Source: Acidimicrobiia bacterium
Lineage (GTDB): Bacteria > Acidobacteriota > Vicinamibacteria > Vicinamibacterales > UBA2999
Length of the DNA: 43,115 nt
Assembly (NCBI GenBank): GCA_016871375.1
Contig: VFYY01000013.1
Span: forward strand, 1 to 43,115
Direction: 5' to 3'
This document shows positions 33,301-40,589 of the stretch, in pieces. The notes below the pieces were generated by a model, which was not told the origin of the DNA, did not search any database, and saw only the letters and a list, made by a program, of their open reading frames with translations. A program made the translations under genes and the position numbers. Positions within the stretch are counted from its first letter, which is position 1, and each line of letters opens with the position of its first letter.

Positions 33301-33377
33301 GCAGCCCGCAGTTCGGCCTGCCGAACCGCGCCAACCCGATGCGCAAGCTGCAGACGACGCTGCGGCTGCGATTCTGA
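30312..33377 (+). CDS. TonB-dependent receptor, Oar-like, with Asn-Asp-Pro repeat tract
   Basis: 1021 aa. Signal peptide about 1-23 (VMWCAMGIARAAAA), then a carboxypeptidase-regulatory-like domain (about 25-105; GLPVPGATVTATRDG, YYRFVNLADGAWHLRVEMAGF). Residues 148-203 are eighteen N-x-P/S triplets encoded by 9-bp repeats, acting as a spacer. The plug is short or unusual: I see no clear TonB box and only a VNNGAASPFAQL-like remnant. A full barrel follows, with GNRIPGNRVSPQAAALLAYYPQPN, TINAGIRWEYEGP and a C-terminal NLDWRIDALNVLNHV ending in LRLRF, the terminal aromatic expected of outer-membrane proteins. Part of the blaI-blaR1 run, so probably under BlaI control. Confidence 0.9.
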   Translation: MRRRTGAWLVMWCAMGIARAAAAAEHIGQVTFSGLPVPGATVTATRDGQPAAVTSTDPQGYYRFVNLADGAWHLRVEMAGFAPLGRDVMVATDAPAASWELALLPFDQITAVRLKPGTEPAPAATARGSAGGGGETGAVSGSSRIAANDPNDPNDPNTPNAPNVPNVPNVPNDPNVPNDPNDPNVSNDPNDPNDPNVSNVPNDLAADGFLINGSVNNGAASPFAQLAAFGNNRRAGRSVYNGGIGLIAGDSAWDARPYSFTSQRAPRGDYTDLQVLATVGGPLRIPRLLRNGPNTFAGYQRTADTSASTISALMPTLRERSGDFSHSGRQVIDPETGLPFPGNRIPGNRVSPQAAALLAYYPQPNADADGYNFQAPVLTATRQDSVQSRLTQTLTPRSQLSGTFAYQRTATDTRSIFAFDDTTVASGVDGSATWSRRFSQFYTLRLRYQFTRLTTTVRPHFANRTNVSGAAGIAGNNQDPVNWGPPSLVFANGLAGLTDAQHALTRSDTNGVSTEQFLSRGRHSVSFGGGVRAQAIDIRSQQDPRGTLAFTGAATGSDFADFLLGLPQTSSVAFGNADKYFRSPYYEAFLSDDWRLSPGLTINAGIRWEYEGPITERLGRLVNLDVAGGFMRATPVVADDALLRPDVSGIQPRVGLAWRPVPGSSLVVRAGYGIYRNTAVYQSIATMLAQQPPLSRTYSLQSSVATPLTLANAFLVTPALTANTFAVDPGFRVGYVHNWQASAQRDLPASLTVIASYLGSKGSRLMQQVLPNTYPAGAVNRCPQCPAGFVYLTSTGESLRNAAQVQLRRRLRNGLTASVQYTLAKAEDDAAAFAGATLSAAAVAQDWLNLDAEWGPSSFDQRHLVVAQFQYTTGIGVAGGALLDGLRGALTRGWTVTTELRTGSGLPLTPVVLAPVQGTGVVGTIRPDVVGGVYTPPPPGRWGSAGRNSIAGPSQFSLNAGVARTFPWGNRLNLDWRIDALNVLNHVTYASLNTIVGSPQFGLPNRANPMRKLQTTLRLRF
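30753..30914 (+). repeat. Eighteen 9-bp tandem repeats (AACGATCCG type)
   Basis: Eighteen 9-bp units run without a break, mostly AACGATCCG and AACGTCCCG, with AACACCCCG, AACGCCCCG and AACGTTTCG variants. They encode N-(D/V/T/A)-(P/S). Because the period is three codons, gain or loss of units changes linker length without breaking the frame. Confidence 0.95.
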
Positions 33378-33379
33378 TC

Positions 33380-35446
33380 ATGAGACGAGCCACAGAGACA
33401 CAGAGTCACAGAGTGAAGCTATTTGTTGTTGTTCTCTGTGTCTCTGTGTCTCTGTGGCCCGTCTCGGCACAGCAGCCGCAGGCGACGTTCCGCTCCGCGA
33501 CTCGCTTGATCGTCCAGAACGTCGTCGTCACCGACGGTAACGGCAACCCGATCGAGGGCCTGACGGCGAGCGACTTCACCGTGATCGAAGACGGCCAGCC
33601 GCAGGAGATCGCGTTCGTCGAGTTCCAGCGGCTCACGGCACCCCAGGCACCCCAAGCACCCCAGGCACTTCTGGTACCCCAGGCACCCTTGGCACCCCAG
33701 GCACCCCAGATCAGGTTCCGCGACAAGCGCCTGCTGGTCCTGTATTTCGATCTGTCGGCGATGCCTCCGCCCGACCAGACGCGCGCCTACACGAACGCGC
33801 AGCGCTTCATCGACACGCAGATGGAGCCCGCCGACGTGATGGCGATCATGTCGTTCAACGGCGGCGCGGTTCGCCTGCGGCAGGACTTCACCGACAACCG
33901 CGCCGCGCTGCAGGAAGCCGTCCTGCGCCTCATGTTCAACGACGACCTGGACGGCGACGGCGTCCCCGACACGCCGGACCCGGGCACCGCGTTCGGCCAG
34001 GACGATGCGGAGTTCAATATCTTCAACACCGACAGGCAGCTGTCCGCGCTGCAGACCGCCGTGGAGATGCTTCGTCCGCTGCCGGAGCGGAAGACGCTCA
34101 TCTACTTCGCCAGCGGCCTCCGGCTGAACGGCACCGACAACCAGGCGCAGCTGCGCGCGACGGTGAACGCGGCGCTCCGCGCGAACGTCACGCTCAACCC
34201 CATCGACGCGCGCGGCCTGGTGGCCCAGCCGCCGCTCGGCGACGCGTCACGCCCGTCGCCGGGCGGGCTGGGCATGTTCACGGGCCGGCTGGCCGAGGCC
34301 GCGGCCGGCACCTTCCAGCGGTCGCAGGACACGCTCTTCGCGCTGGCGAAGGACACCGGCGGGCGCGCGATGTTCGACTACAACGACCTGGCGCTCGGAA
34401 TTGCACAGGCCGCCGACGCGATGACGAGCTACTACATCCTCGGCTACTACAGCGCCAACACGGCCGCCGACGGCAGGTTCCGCCGCGTCCGCGTGTCGCT
34501 GACGGGCGGCCGCCAGGCGCAGCTCGCGTACCGCGAGGGGTACTACGGCGACAAGGAGTTCGCCCGCTTCACCGCCGCGGACAAGGAGCGTCAGCTCGAA
34601 GAGGCGCTGATGCTGGAGAACCCGATTACGGAGATCACCATCGCCATGGAGGTGAATTACTTCCAGTTGAACCGGGCCGAGTACTTCGTGCCCGTGGCGG
34701 TGAAGATCCCGGGCAGCGAATTGAACCTCGCGCGCCGGCGGGGCGCCGCGCGCACCGAGATCGACTTCATCGGCGAGGTGAAGGACGAGTACGGGGTGAC
34801 GCACCAGAACGTGCGCGACCGCATGAACATCGCGCTCAGCAGCGACGCGGCCAGCCAGCTCGCGTCGCGTCCGATCCAGTACGAAACCGGGTTCACGCTG
34901 CTGCCGGGGCGCTACGTCATCAAGTTCCTCGCGCGCGATGCGACGACCGGCCGCATCGGCACGTATCAGTCCGCGTTCACGGTGCCGAACCTCAATCGCG
35001 AGGAGCGGCGCCTGCCGATCAGCTCGGTGGTGCTCAGCAGCCAGCGCGTGCCGTTGAGCGACGCGCTCTTCAGCGTGGAGCAGCGCGCGGCGGACTCGGT
35101 CAACCCGCTGGTGAGCGGCGGCGAGAAGCTGATTCCCAGCGTCACGCGCGTCTTCAGCCGCGCGCGCGAGATGCACGTCTACCTGCAGGCGTACGAGCGC
35201 GCCGCCGCGACCACGCAGCCGCTGGTCGCGTTTCTCAGCTTCTACCGCGGGGACGAGAAAGTGTTCGAGACGGCGCCGATGGCGATCACCGACGGGATGC
35301 ATCCGCAGTCCAAGGCGGTGCCCGTGCGGTTCAGCGTGGCGCTCGGCGGGGTTCCTCCCGGACAGTACGACTGCCAGATCACCGTGCTCGAGCCGACCGG
35401 GCAGAAGGCCGCCTTCTGGCGCGCGCCCGTCGTCGTGATCAACTAG
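33380..35446 (+). CDS. Secreted VWFA-related protein (TIGR03436 type)
   Basis: 688 aa from ATG 33380, only 2 bp after the receptor stop. Signal peptide about 1-30; its coding sequence is a palindrome. The N-terminal part has FRSATRLIVQNVVVTDGNGNPIEGLTASDFTVIEDG, the hallmark opening of the acidobacterial VWFA-related family. Then comes an Ala-Pro-Gln repeat stretch (about 87-112) and a VWA domain (about 115-360) whose metal site is degenerate: LLVLYFDLSAM in place of DxSxS. GRAMFDYNDLALGI and TSYYILGYYS blocks follow. The C-terminal third (about 395-688) is a beta-rich domain. Likely an exported binding or adhesion protein, transcribed with the receptor. Confidence 0.9.
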   Translation: MRRATETQSHRVKLFVVVLCVSVSLWPVSAQQPQATFRSATRLIVQNVVVTDGNGNPIEGLTASDFTVIEDGQPQEIAFVEFQRLTAPQAPQAPQALLVPQAPLAPQAPQIRFRDKRLLVLYFDLSAMPPPDQTRAYTNAQRFIDTQMEPADVMAIMSFNGGAVRLRQDFTDNRAALQEAVLRLMFNDDLDGDGVPDTPDPGTAFGQDDAEFNIFNTDRQLSALQTAVEMLRPLPERKTLIYFASGLRLNGTDNQAQLRATVNAALRANVTLNPIDARGLVAQPPLGDASRPSPGGLGMFTGRLAEAAAGTFQRSQDTLFALAKDTGGRAMFDYNDLALGIAQAADAMTSYYILGYYSANTAADGRFRRVRVSLTGGRQAQLAYREGYYGDKEFARFTAADKERQLEEALMLENPITEITIAMEVNYFQLNRAEYFVPVAVKIPGSELNLARRRGAARTEIDFIGEVKDEYGVTHQNVRDRMNIALSSDAASQLASRPIQYETGFTLLPGRYVIKFLARDATTGRIGTYQSAFTVPNLNREERRLPISSVVLSSQRVPLSDALFSVEQRAADSVNPLVSGGEKLIPSVTRVFSRAREMHVYLQAYERAAATTQPLVAFLSFYRGDEKVFETAPMAITDGMHPQSKAVPVRFSVALGGVPPGQYDCQITVLEPTGQKAAFWRAPVVVIN
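33389..33458. repeat. Imperfect 25-bp-arm palindrome inside the signal-peptide coding sequence
   Basis: Left arm 33389-33413 (beginning GCCACAGAGACACAGAG) and right arm 33434-33458 (ending TCTCTGTGTCTCTGTGGC) are complementary at 24 of 25 positions, with a 20-bp loop. It starts 9 bp after the ATG of the VWFA gene and encodes residues 4-27, including most of the hydrophobic core (LCVSVSLWP). CACAGAG/CTCTGTG-type palindromes look like dispersed, possibly mobile repeats; a second copy is not in this window. Confidence 0.85.
33637..33716 (+). repeat. Degenerate 9-bp repeats (CACCCCAGG type)
   Basis: Roughly nine units of a CACCCCAGG-like 9-mer, some altered (CACTTCTGG, CACCCTTGG), encode an Ala-Pro-Gln-rich linker in the VWFA protein. 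Same period as the repeat tract in the preceding gene but unrelated sequence. Confidence 0.85.
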
Positions 35447-35556
35447 AGCGGTGTCTGAAACGTCGTAGTGTCCGGCTTTAGCCGCACCAAGTCGATCGGC
35501 ACCGCCGTGTGTGGTCCGGCTAAAGCCGGACACTACGAAGAAGTCGAAACCGCGCT
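35447..35556. repeat. 110-bp palindromic miniature element, copy 1
   Basis: Begins at the stop codon of the VWFA gene and ends inside the 3' end of the convergent FAD oxidoreductase gene. The core GTAGTGTCCGGCTTTAGCC (35465-35483) pairs with GGCTAAAGCCGGACACTAC (35517-35535) around a spacer of about 33 bp. The oxidoreductase's last codons and its TAG are supplied by the element. About 93% identical by eye to 42135-42246. Seen directly; reading it as a MITE or REP-type element that may also end transcription from both sides is inference. Confidence 0.9.
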
Positions 35557-36987
35557 GGACGGCGCGCCAAGCACTCGCAGCGCCGCCTGCGCGGCGTTGT
35601 ACCCGCACATGCCGTGGACACCGCCGCCTGGCGGCGTGGCTGCCGAGCAGAGGAACAGCCACGGCACTGGCGTTCGATACCCCCGCCACGTGGGCCGCGC
35701 CACCAGTTGTGTCACCGTCGCGGCGCCGCCGGTGAAGTCTCCGCCGACGAGATTCGGGTTGTGTGCCTGGAGCGCAGCCGGATCCATCGTGTGGCGCGCC
35801 AGCACGAGATCCCGGAAGCCGGGGGCGAAGCGCTCCACCTGCCGCTCGATCTGCGTGGTCATATCCCCCGTGGATCCGTTGGGAACGTGGCAGTACGCCC
35901 AGGCGGTGTGTCCGCCGCCGGGCGCCCGGCCGGGGTCACACACGCTCGGTTGCGCGAGGAGGACGAACGGGCGGTCGGGATGATGCCCCTCGCCGACCTC
36001 GCGCTCGGCCGAGACGATCTCCGCGGCCGTACCGCCGAGATGCACCGTGCCGGCCCCGCGGCAGGCGGGAGCCTTCCACGGGATCGGCCCGCGCAGGGCC
36101 CAGTCGATCTTGAATGCGCCGGGACCGGGGGCGAACCGCCGGAGCGCGCGCTGATATCCGGCCGGCAGCACGCCGTCGCCGAGCGACGCCAGGCGGGACG
36201 GGAAGACGTCGCAGAGCACGACGTCGGCGAGGGGCGGTCCCGACAGCGACGTCACCGGCGTGTTGACGTGAATCACCACTCCCGCGTCTCGGGCGACGGC
36301 CTCGAGCGCTGCGGCGAGCCGTCCGGCGCCACCTGCCGCGAACGGCCACCCGACGACGTGTGCGGCCGCGGCCAGAACGAGCGCGAACGCGGACGTCATC
36401 GGCCGCTCGAGCGGCCAGGCCGCATGCGCCGCGAGGCCGATGAACAACGCGCGCGCGCGCTCAGTGGTGAACGCCGCGTTCGCCAGACGTGCCGCCGGGC
36501 GCACGCCGGACAGGCCGAACCGCGCCATCAGCAGCGGCGACGAAGGGAACCGCAGGAGAGGCCGCAGGACGTCGTCGGCCAACGCATCCCATTCACGGAC
36601 GAGGGGCCCCACGAGGCGGCGATATCTCGTCCCGTCCGTTCCCAGTTCCGTCACCGTCTCATCGAGCGATCGGTGCAGGACCGCCGCCGACCCGTCGTCA
36701 AACGGGTGGGCAAGCGGCGCCTCAGGATGACACCACGCGAGCCCATTCGCGGCGAGCGGCAGCGACCTGAAGAACGGCGACGCGGCTGCAAGCGCGAAGA
36801 CGGATGAGCAGGTGTCATGGATGTACCCGGGCAGAGTCAACCCTGCCGACGACACGGCGCCGCCGACGACGCCGGCGCGTTCGCGCATCTCGACGCGCAC
36901 GCCGGCGCGGGCGAGCGCGATCGCCGCGGCGAGGCCGTTGGGCCCCGCGCCGACGACGAGCGCCTCACCGCGATCGTGCGAAGCCAT
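35533..36987 (-). CDS. FAD-dependent oxidoreductase, phytoene-desaturase-like
   Basis: 484 aa. The N-terminal dinucleotide-binding motif [28 protein letters not shown] (residues 11-38) is that of CrtI-like and PYROXD2-like flavin oxidoreductases. It is followed by [17 protein letters not shown] and a helical substrate-side region (about 110-240). The C-terminal FAD block ([29 protein letters not shown], about 444-472) is also characteristic. No carotenoid genes lie nearby, so the substrate could be a lipid or retinoid-like compound rather than phytoene. The last residues (SAVSTSS) come from the palindromic element at 35447-35556. The start is close to the fragment of a hybrid kinase on the other strand. 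Confidence 0.9.
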   Translation of the reverse strand: MASHDRGEALVVGAGPNGLAAAIALARAGVRVEMRERAGVVGGAVSSAGLTLPGYIHDTCSSVFALAAASPFFRSLPLAANGLAWCHPEAPLAHPFDDGSAAVLHRSLDETVTELGTDGTRYRRLVGPLVREWDALADDVLRPLLRFPSSPLLMARFGLSGVRPAARLANAAFTTERARALFIGLAAHAAWPLERPMTSAFALVLAAAAHVVGWPFAAGGAGRLAAALEAVARDAGVVIHVNTPVTSLSGPPLADVVLCDVFPSRLASLGDGVLPAGYQRALRRFAPGPGAFKIDWALRGPIPWKAPACRGAGTVHLGGTAAEIVSAEREVGEGHHPDRPFVLLAQPSVCDPGRAPGGGHTAWAYCHVPNGSTGDMTTQIERQVERFAPGFRDLVLARHTMDPAALQAHNPNLVGGDFTGGAATVTQLVARPTWRGYRTPVPWLFLCSAATPPGGGVHGMCGYNAAQAALRVLGAPSSAVSTSS

Positions 36988-37078
36988 GGGCAGAGCGATT
37001 ATCGCTCGTGCGGATCAGACATACACGCCCATACCCACGTCGGCATGCGGCACGACGTCCAGGATCTACCTGCCCCGC

Positions 37079-37513
37079 GTGACGGAGGCGACCTCGGCCG
37101 ACACGCTCCCGGCGCCGCCGCCGCTTGCGCCCACGGGCGAGGGCGCCAGGATTGTGATCGTCGAGGATGACGACGACGTGCGGGCGCTCGTGACGGAAGC
37201 GCTGACCAACCGCGGCTACGAGGTGTTGAAGGCGCACACGCCGGAGGAAGCGCTGCAGGTTGCCAACGGGCACCCCGCGATTCACCTGCTCGTCACCGAT
37301 GTCGTGATGCCGGGAGACACGGGGCCGCGGCTCGCCCAGACGCTGATGGCGAAGCGTCCAGGCCTGCGCGTCATCTACATGTCGGGGGTCACCGACGACG
37401 TCGTCGTCCGAAGCGGCACGCTGCGCCCTGATGCCACGTTCCTGCAGAAGCCGTTCACGCTTGCGGAGCTCGAGCAGGCCGTGCGCGTCCTGCTCGAAGC
37501 TCCGTCATCGTAA
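37079..37513 (+). CDS. Response-regulator receiver domain, likely remnant of a hybrid kinase
   Basis: 144 aa from GTG 37079. The REC domain spans about 22-140: [14 protein letters not shown] (acidic pocket), the phospho-acceptor Asp in [21 protein letters not shown] with the conserved Ser/Thr position, and [11 protein letters not shown] with the conserved Lys. The frame stays open upstream and reads [12 protein letters not shown] just before the chosen start. This is very close to the terminal GTTFxIYLPRV strand of the ATPase domain in hybrid histidine kinases that carry a C-terminal REC. The rest of the kinase is gone: the divergent oxidoreductase gene begins about 90 bp upstream. So this is either a stand-alone REC or, more likely, a 3' relic. 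It ends 3 bp from the convergent lectin-like gene. Confidence 0.7.
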   Translation: MTEATSADTLPAPPPLAPTGEGARIVIVEDDDDVRALVTEALTNRGYEVLKAHTPEEALQVANGHPAIHLLVTDVVMPGDTGPRLAQTLMAKRPGLRVIYMSGVTDDVVVRSGTLRPDATFLQKPFTLAELEQAVRVLLEAPSS

Positions 37514-37516
37514 GAC

Positions 37517-38200
37517 CTAATTCCCGGGCGCGAAGCAGTAGAAGAGCCCGGCGCCACCCGTGGACACGAGGTTCGGCTGGCTGCACCCGCGGCTGGCGTG
37601 CGCCGAGTTCCACGATCCGGATCCGTTGCCGATCTTGTCGTGGTGCCCGAGCTGGGCGGAGCCCATGCCGTCGGCGCCGCTCGTCCAGTTGCTGCAGGTG
37701 TGGTCCATGTTGTCGGTGTAGGCGCGCCCCTCGAGGTTCGAGCCGGTCAGCATGTCGTGCTCGTTCGGCATGTCGCCGACGCCCTTCACCAGGTTGCCGT
37801 TCTCGTCGCGCCCGCGCTCCTTGTTGATGCGGTTGCCCTGGCGCGCCATGTTGATCGTGTCGCCGTGGAGCTCGTCCTGGTTCATCGCGACCATCTGGCC
37901 GCGGGCGTTGTTCCACGGGCCGTTGCCGATGCGATCGCGCGCGTTCACGGCGCCCGCGCCCTGCGTGCTCAGGTAGGCGACCCACTTCACGTTGCCGCGC
38001 CCGGCCTTGGTGGCGAGCGCCTGGCAGTGCGCGTCCGCGCCCGCGAGGCCGCCGAGGTTGGCGCCGCGGCCGAGGCCGACGCTGGTCACGAAAAAGCTCA
38101 TGGGCACCGGCGGCTGCTGCGGCTGCTGCGCCAGCGCGAGATACGAGCCCAGACTGACGACGAGGGTCACCACAGCCAGCATCACTCGCATATAGCTCAT
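37517..38200 (-). CDS. Secreted lectin-like protein, tandem paralogue B
   Basis: 227 aa with a signal peptide (about 1-25, cut after ALAQ) and a GGAG-type RBS before ATG 38200. The mature domain opens MSFFVTSVGLGRGANLGGLAGADAHCQALA and continues with WVAYLSTQGAGAVNARDRIGNGPW and HDMLTGSNLEGRAY. It ends with CSNWTSG, GHHDKIG, CSQPNLVSTGGAGLFYCFAPGN. Four Cys (two pairs) are conserved with the paralogue at 38269. This layout matches bacterial proteins often named lectin and resembles the C-type-lectin-like endostatin fold, which is my inference. Sugar binding is not shown by sequence alone. The upstream paralogue lies 68 bp away, separated by a terminator. Confidence 0.8.
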   Translation of the reverse strand: MSYMRVMLAVVTLVVSLGSYLALAQQPQQPPVPMSFFVTSVGLGRGANLGGLAGADAHCQALATKAGRGNVKWVAYLSTQGAGAVNARDRIGNGPWNNARGQMVAMNQDELHGDTINMARQGNRINKERGRDENGNLVKGVGDMPNEHDMLTGSNLEGRAYTDNMDHTCSNWTSGADGMGSAQLGHHDKIGNGSGSWNSAHASRGCSQPNLVSTGGAGLFYCFAPGN

Positions 38201-38217
38201 AGAGTCGTCTCCAAATG

Positions 38218-38240
38218 AAAAGGCCCGGTTGCCCGGGCCC
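38218..38240 (-). terminator. Intrinsic terminator between the two lectin-like genes
   Basis: On the minus strand GGCCCGGG-CAA-CCGGGCC folds into a 7-bp G/C stem followed immediately by TTTT. It lies 29 bp past the stop of the upstream paralogue (38269) and 18 bp before the start of the next (38200), so the two genes are probably separate transcription units. Confidence 0.75.
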
Positions 38241-38268
38241 TCTCAGGTTATGGCTTCGGCGGCCGTTG

Positions 38269-38976
38269 CTAGTTGCCCGGGGCGAAGCAGTAGAGCAGGC
38301 CGGCGCCGCCCGTGGACACCAGATTCTGCTGGCTGCAGCCCTTGCTCGCGTGCACCGCGTTCCATGAGGCGTTGGGTCCGCCCAGCCGATCGTGGTGGCC
38401 CAGCATCACCGACCCGGTGGCGTTGCTCGTGTAGTTGTTGCAGGTCCGATCCTCGCCGGCGGGGAACGCGCGGCCATCCGGCGTCGATCCGGTGACGATG
38501 TCGTGCTGGTTCGGCATGTCGCCGACGCCCCTCACGGGGTTGCCCTTCTCGTCGATCGCCGTCGTCTTGCCGATGCGGTTGCCGAGCCGCGCCTGCTCGA
38601 GCGTATCGCCGTGCAGCTCCGCCACGTTGGCCGCAACCTGCCGGCCCTGGGCGTTGAACCACGGCCCTGCGCCGATGCGGTCACGCGCATTGACCGCGTC
38701 CGCACCCTGGGTGCTCAGGTACGCGACCCACTTCGCCGCGCCGCGGCCTGCCGCCGTCGCCAGCATCTGGCAGTGCGCGTCGGCGCCGGCCAGCCCGCCG
38801 TAATTGGCGCCGTCACCCTTCGGGGTGCTGGTGACGAAGAAGCTCATTGGCGGGGGTGCCTGCGGCGGTCCACCCGCACGCTGACCACCACCCTGCGCCG
38901 GCGCCTGCGCAAAGGCGAGCGCACCCAGAGTCACAGACAGTGCGAGCGCGGCAAGCACTGATGTCGTATGTTTCAT
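38269..38976 (-). CDS. Secreted lectin-like protein, tandem paralogue A
   Basis: 235 aa: signal peptide (MKHTTSVLAALALSVTLGAL, cut after AFAQ), a Gly/Gln/Pro linker (about 25-43), then the same domain as the gene at 37517 (MSFFVTSTPKGDGANYGGLAGADAHC, WVAYLSTQGADAVNARDRIGAGPW, CFAPGN end). The two mature domains are roughly 60% identical by eye, with insertions only in loops; all four Cys and the GGLAGADAHCQ block are kept. This points to tandem duplication followed by moderate divergence. Its promoter lies in the gap upstream of the aldehyde dehydrogenase gene (divergent). Confidence 0.8.
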   Translation of the reverse strand: MKHTTSVLAALALSVTLGALAFAQAPAQGGGQRAGGPPQAPPPMSFFVTSTPKGDGANYGGLAGADAHCQMLATAAGRGAAKWVAYLSTQGADAVNARDRIGAGPWFNAQGRQVAANVAELHGDTLEQARLGNRIGKTTAIDEKGNPVRGVGDMPNQHDIVTGSTPDGRAFPAGEDRTCNNYTSNATGSVMLGHHDRLGGPNASWNAVHASKGCSQQNLVSTGGAGLLYCFAPGN

Positions 38977-39057
38977 AGCCGTCCTCTCCTGACGAATTGT
39001 CGGCGCATCTTACACCGTTTGACGCGCCTTCGGCGAGCGATGTACGGTGGACCCGCC

Positions 39058-40554
39058 ATGTCCACCACCACCTCCGCGCCGCCGAAAATCCAGACGGATC
39101 TCTTCATCAACGGACGCTTCGTCAAGGCCGAGGACGGCCGGACGGCGCCCACGATCAACCCGCATGACGGCTCCACAATCGCCGACGTCGCGCAGGCCGG
39201 CAAGGCGGACGTCGACAAGGCGGTGAAGGCGGCGCAGGCCGCGTTCCCGAAGTGGAGCAGCCTCGCGGCGTCCGACCGCGGCAAGCTGCTGATGAGGCTC
39301 GCGGACCGCATCGAAGAGCGCGCCACCGAGCTGGCGACGCTGGAAACGATGGACACCGGCCACCCGATGCGCGACACCACGCGGCTCGACGTGCCGCGCA
39401 CGGCGGCCACCTTCCGCTACTTCGGCGGCATGGCCGACAAGTTCGAGGGCGCGGTGATCCCGGTCGATCAGGGCTTCCTGAACTACACGCTCCGGCAGCC
39501 GGTGGGCGTGGTCGGCCAGATCGTGCCGTGGAACTTCCCCCTGATGTTCACGAGCTGGAAGATGGGCCCCGCGCTCGCGGCGGGGAACACCGTCGTCCTC
39601 AAGCCCGCGGCGCTGACGCCGCTGTCGAGCCTCCGTATCGCGGAGCTGATGGCGGAGGTGGGGATCCCCGAGGGCGTCGTCAACATCCTGCCCGGCGCGG
39701 GGAGCGCCGTCGGGCAGTACATCGCCGAGCACAGGGACATCGCGAAGGTGGCGTTCACGGGGTCGACGGACGTCGGCAAGAAGATCGTCCAGGCGTCGGC
39801 GGGCAATCTGAAGCGCGTGCAGCTCGAGCTCGGCGGCAAGGGCGCGAATATCGTGTTCGGCGACGCGAACGTCAACGCGGCGGTGGGCGGCTCGGCGTTC
39901 GCGATCTTCCACAACCAGGGGCAGGCGTGCATCGCGGGCTCACGGCTGATCCTGCACGAGGCGATCGCCGACGAGTTCCTCGAGAAGTTCATCCGCCTGG
40001 CGAAGTCGATCACGATCGGCAACCCGCTCGACCCGACGACGGAGATGGGCCCGCTGACCTCGCTGGGCCACCGCGACAAGGTGCTCGGCTACGTGCAGAT
40101 TGCGAAGGACCAGGGCGGGAAGGTGCTGACGGGCGGCGCGGCGCCGAAGCGGCCCGAGCTGGCGGCCGGCTACTACGTGGAGCCCACCGTGGTCGAAGCC
40201 GACGCGCGGCACCGCGTGTCGTGCGAGGAAGTCTTCGGCCCGTTCGTGGTCGTGACGAAGTTCAAGACCGACGAGGAGGCGATCGCGCTCGCCAACGGCA
40301 CCGAATACGGGCTTGGCGGCGGGCTCTGGACCACGAACCTGCAGCGCGCGCACCTGGTGGCGCGTCACATGCGCAGCGGCATGGTCTGGATCAACTGCTA
40401 CAAGCGCGTGAACCCGGCGTCGCCGTTCGGCGGCGTCGGCGCCAGCGGCTACGGGCGCGAGATGGGGTTCGAGGCGATGCACCACTACACGGAGGTCAAG
40501 TCCGTGTGGGTGAACGTGGACGCGAACATCCCGCCCTACTATCCGCGTTCGTAG
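39058..40554 (+). CDS. NAD(P)-dependent aldehyde dehydrogenase
   Basis: 498 aa from ATG 39058 (ATG 39040 would add six residues). Full-length ALDH superfamily enzyme of the class 1/2 or betaine-aldehyde type: PWNFPLMFTSWKMGPALAAGN (cofactor site), FTGSTDVGKK, the general base E257 in LELGGKGANIVF, the catalytic Cys C291 in NQGQACIAGSR, EEVFGPFVV and the C-terminal PFGGVGASGYGRE. It oxidises an aldehyde to the acid with NAD(P); the substrate cannot be told from sequence. Soluble, cytoplasmic. No operon partner: the next gene is convergent 35 bp downstream. Confidence 0.95.
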   Translation: MSTTTSAPPKIQTDLFINGRFVKAEDGRTAPTINPHDGSTIADVAQAGKADVDKAVKAAQAAFPKWSSLAASDRGKLLMRLADRIEERATELATLETMDTGHPMRDTTRLDVPRTAATFRYFGGMADKFEGAVIPVDQGFLNYTLRQPVGVVGQIVPWNFPLMFTSWKMGPALAAGNTVVLKPAALTPLSSLRIAELMAEVGIPEGVVNILPGAGSAVGQYIAEHRDIAKVAFTGSTDVGKKIVQASAGNLKRVQLELGGKGANIVFGDANVNAAVGGSAFAIFHNQGQACIAGSRLILHEAIADEFLEKFIRLAKSITIGNPLDPTTEMGPLTSLGHRDKVLGYVQIAKDQGGKVLTGGAAPKRPELAAGYYVEPTVVEADARHRVSCEEVFGPFVVVTKFKTDEEAIALANGTEYGLGGGLWTTNLQRAHLVARHMRSGMVWINCYKRVNPASPFGGVGASGYGREMGFEAMHHYTEVKSVWVNVDANIPPYYPRS

Positions 40555-40589
40555 GGCGGGCCTGTACGGCCCGCCAGGTGGCGCCAGCT

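Noticed and set aside
39252-40560. Second frame overlapping the aldehyde dehydrogenase and running into 41600
   Set aside because: Arg/Gly-rich shadow in the +1 frame of a well conserved enzyme and antisense to the MBL hydrolase.
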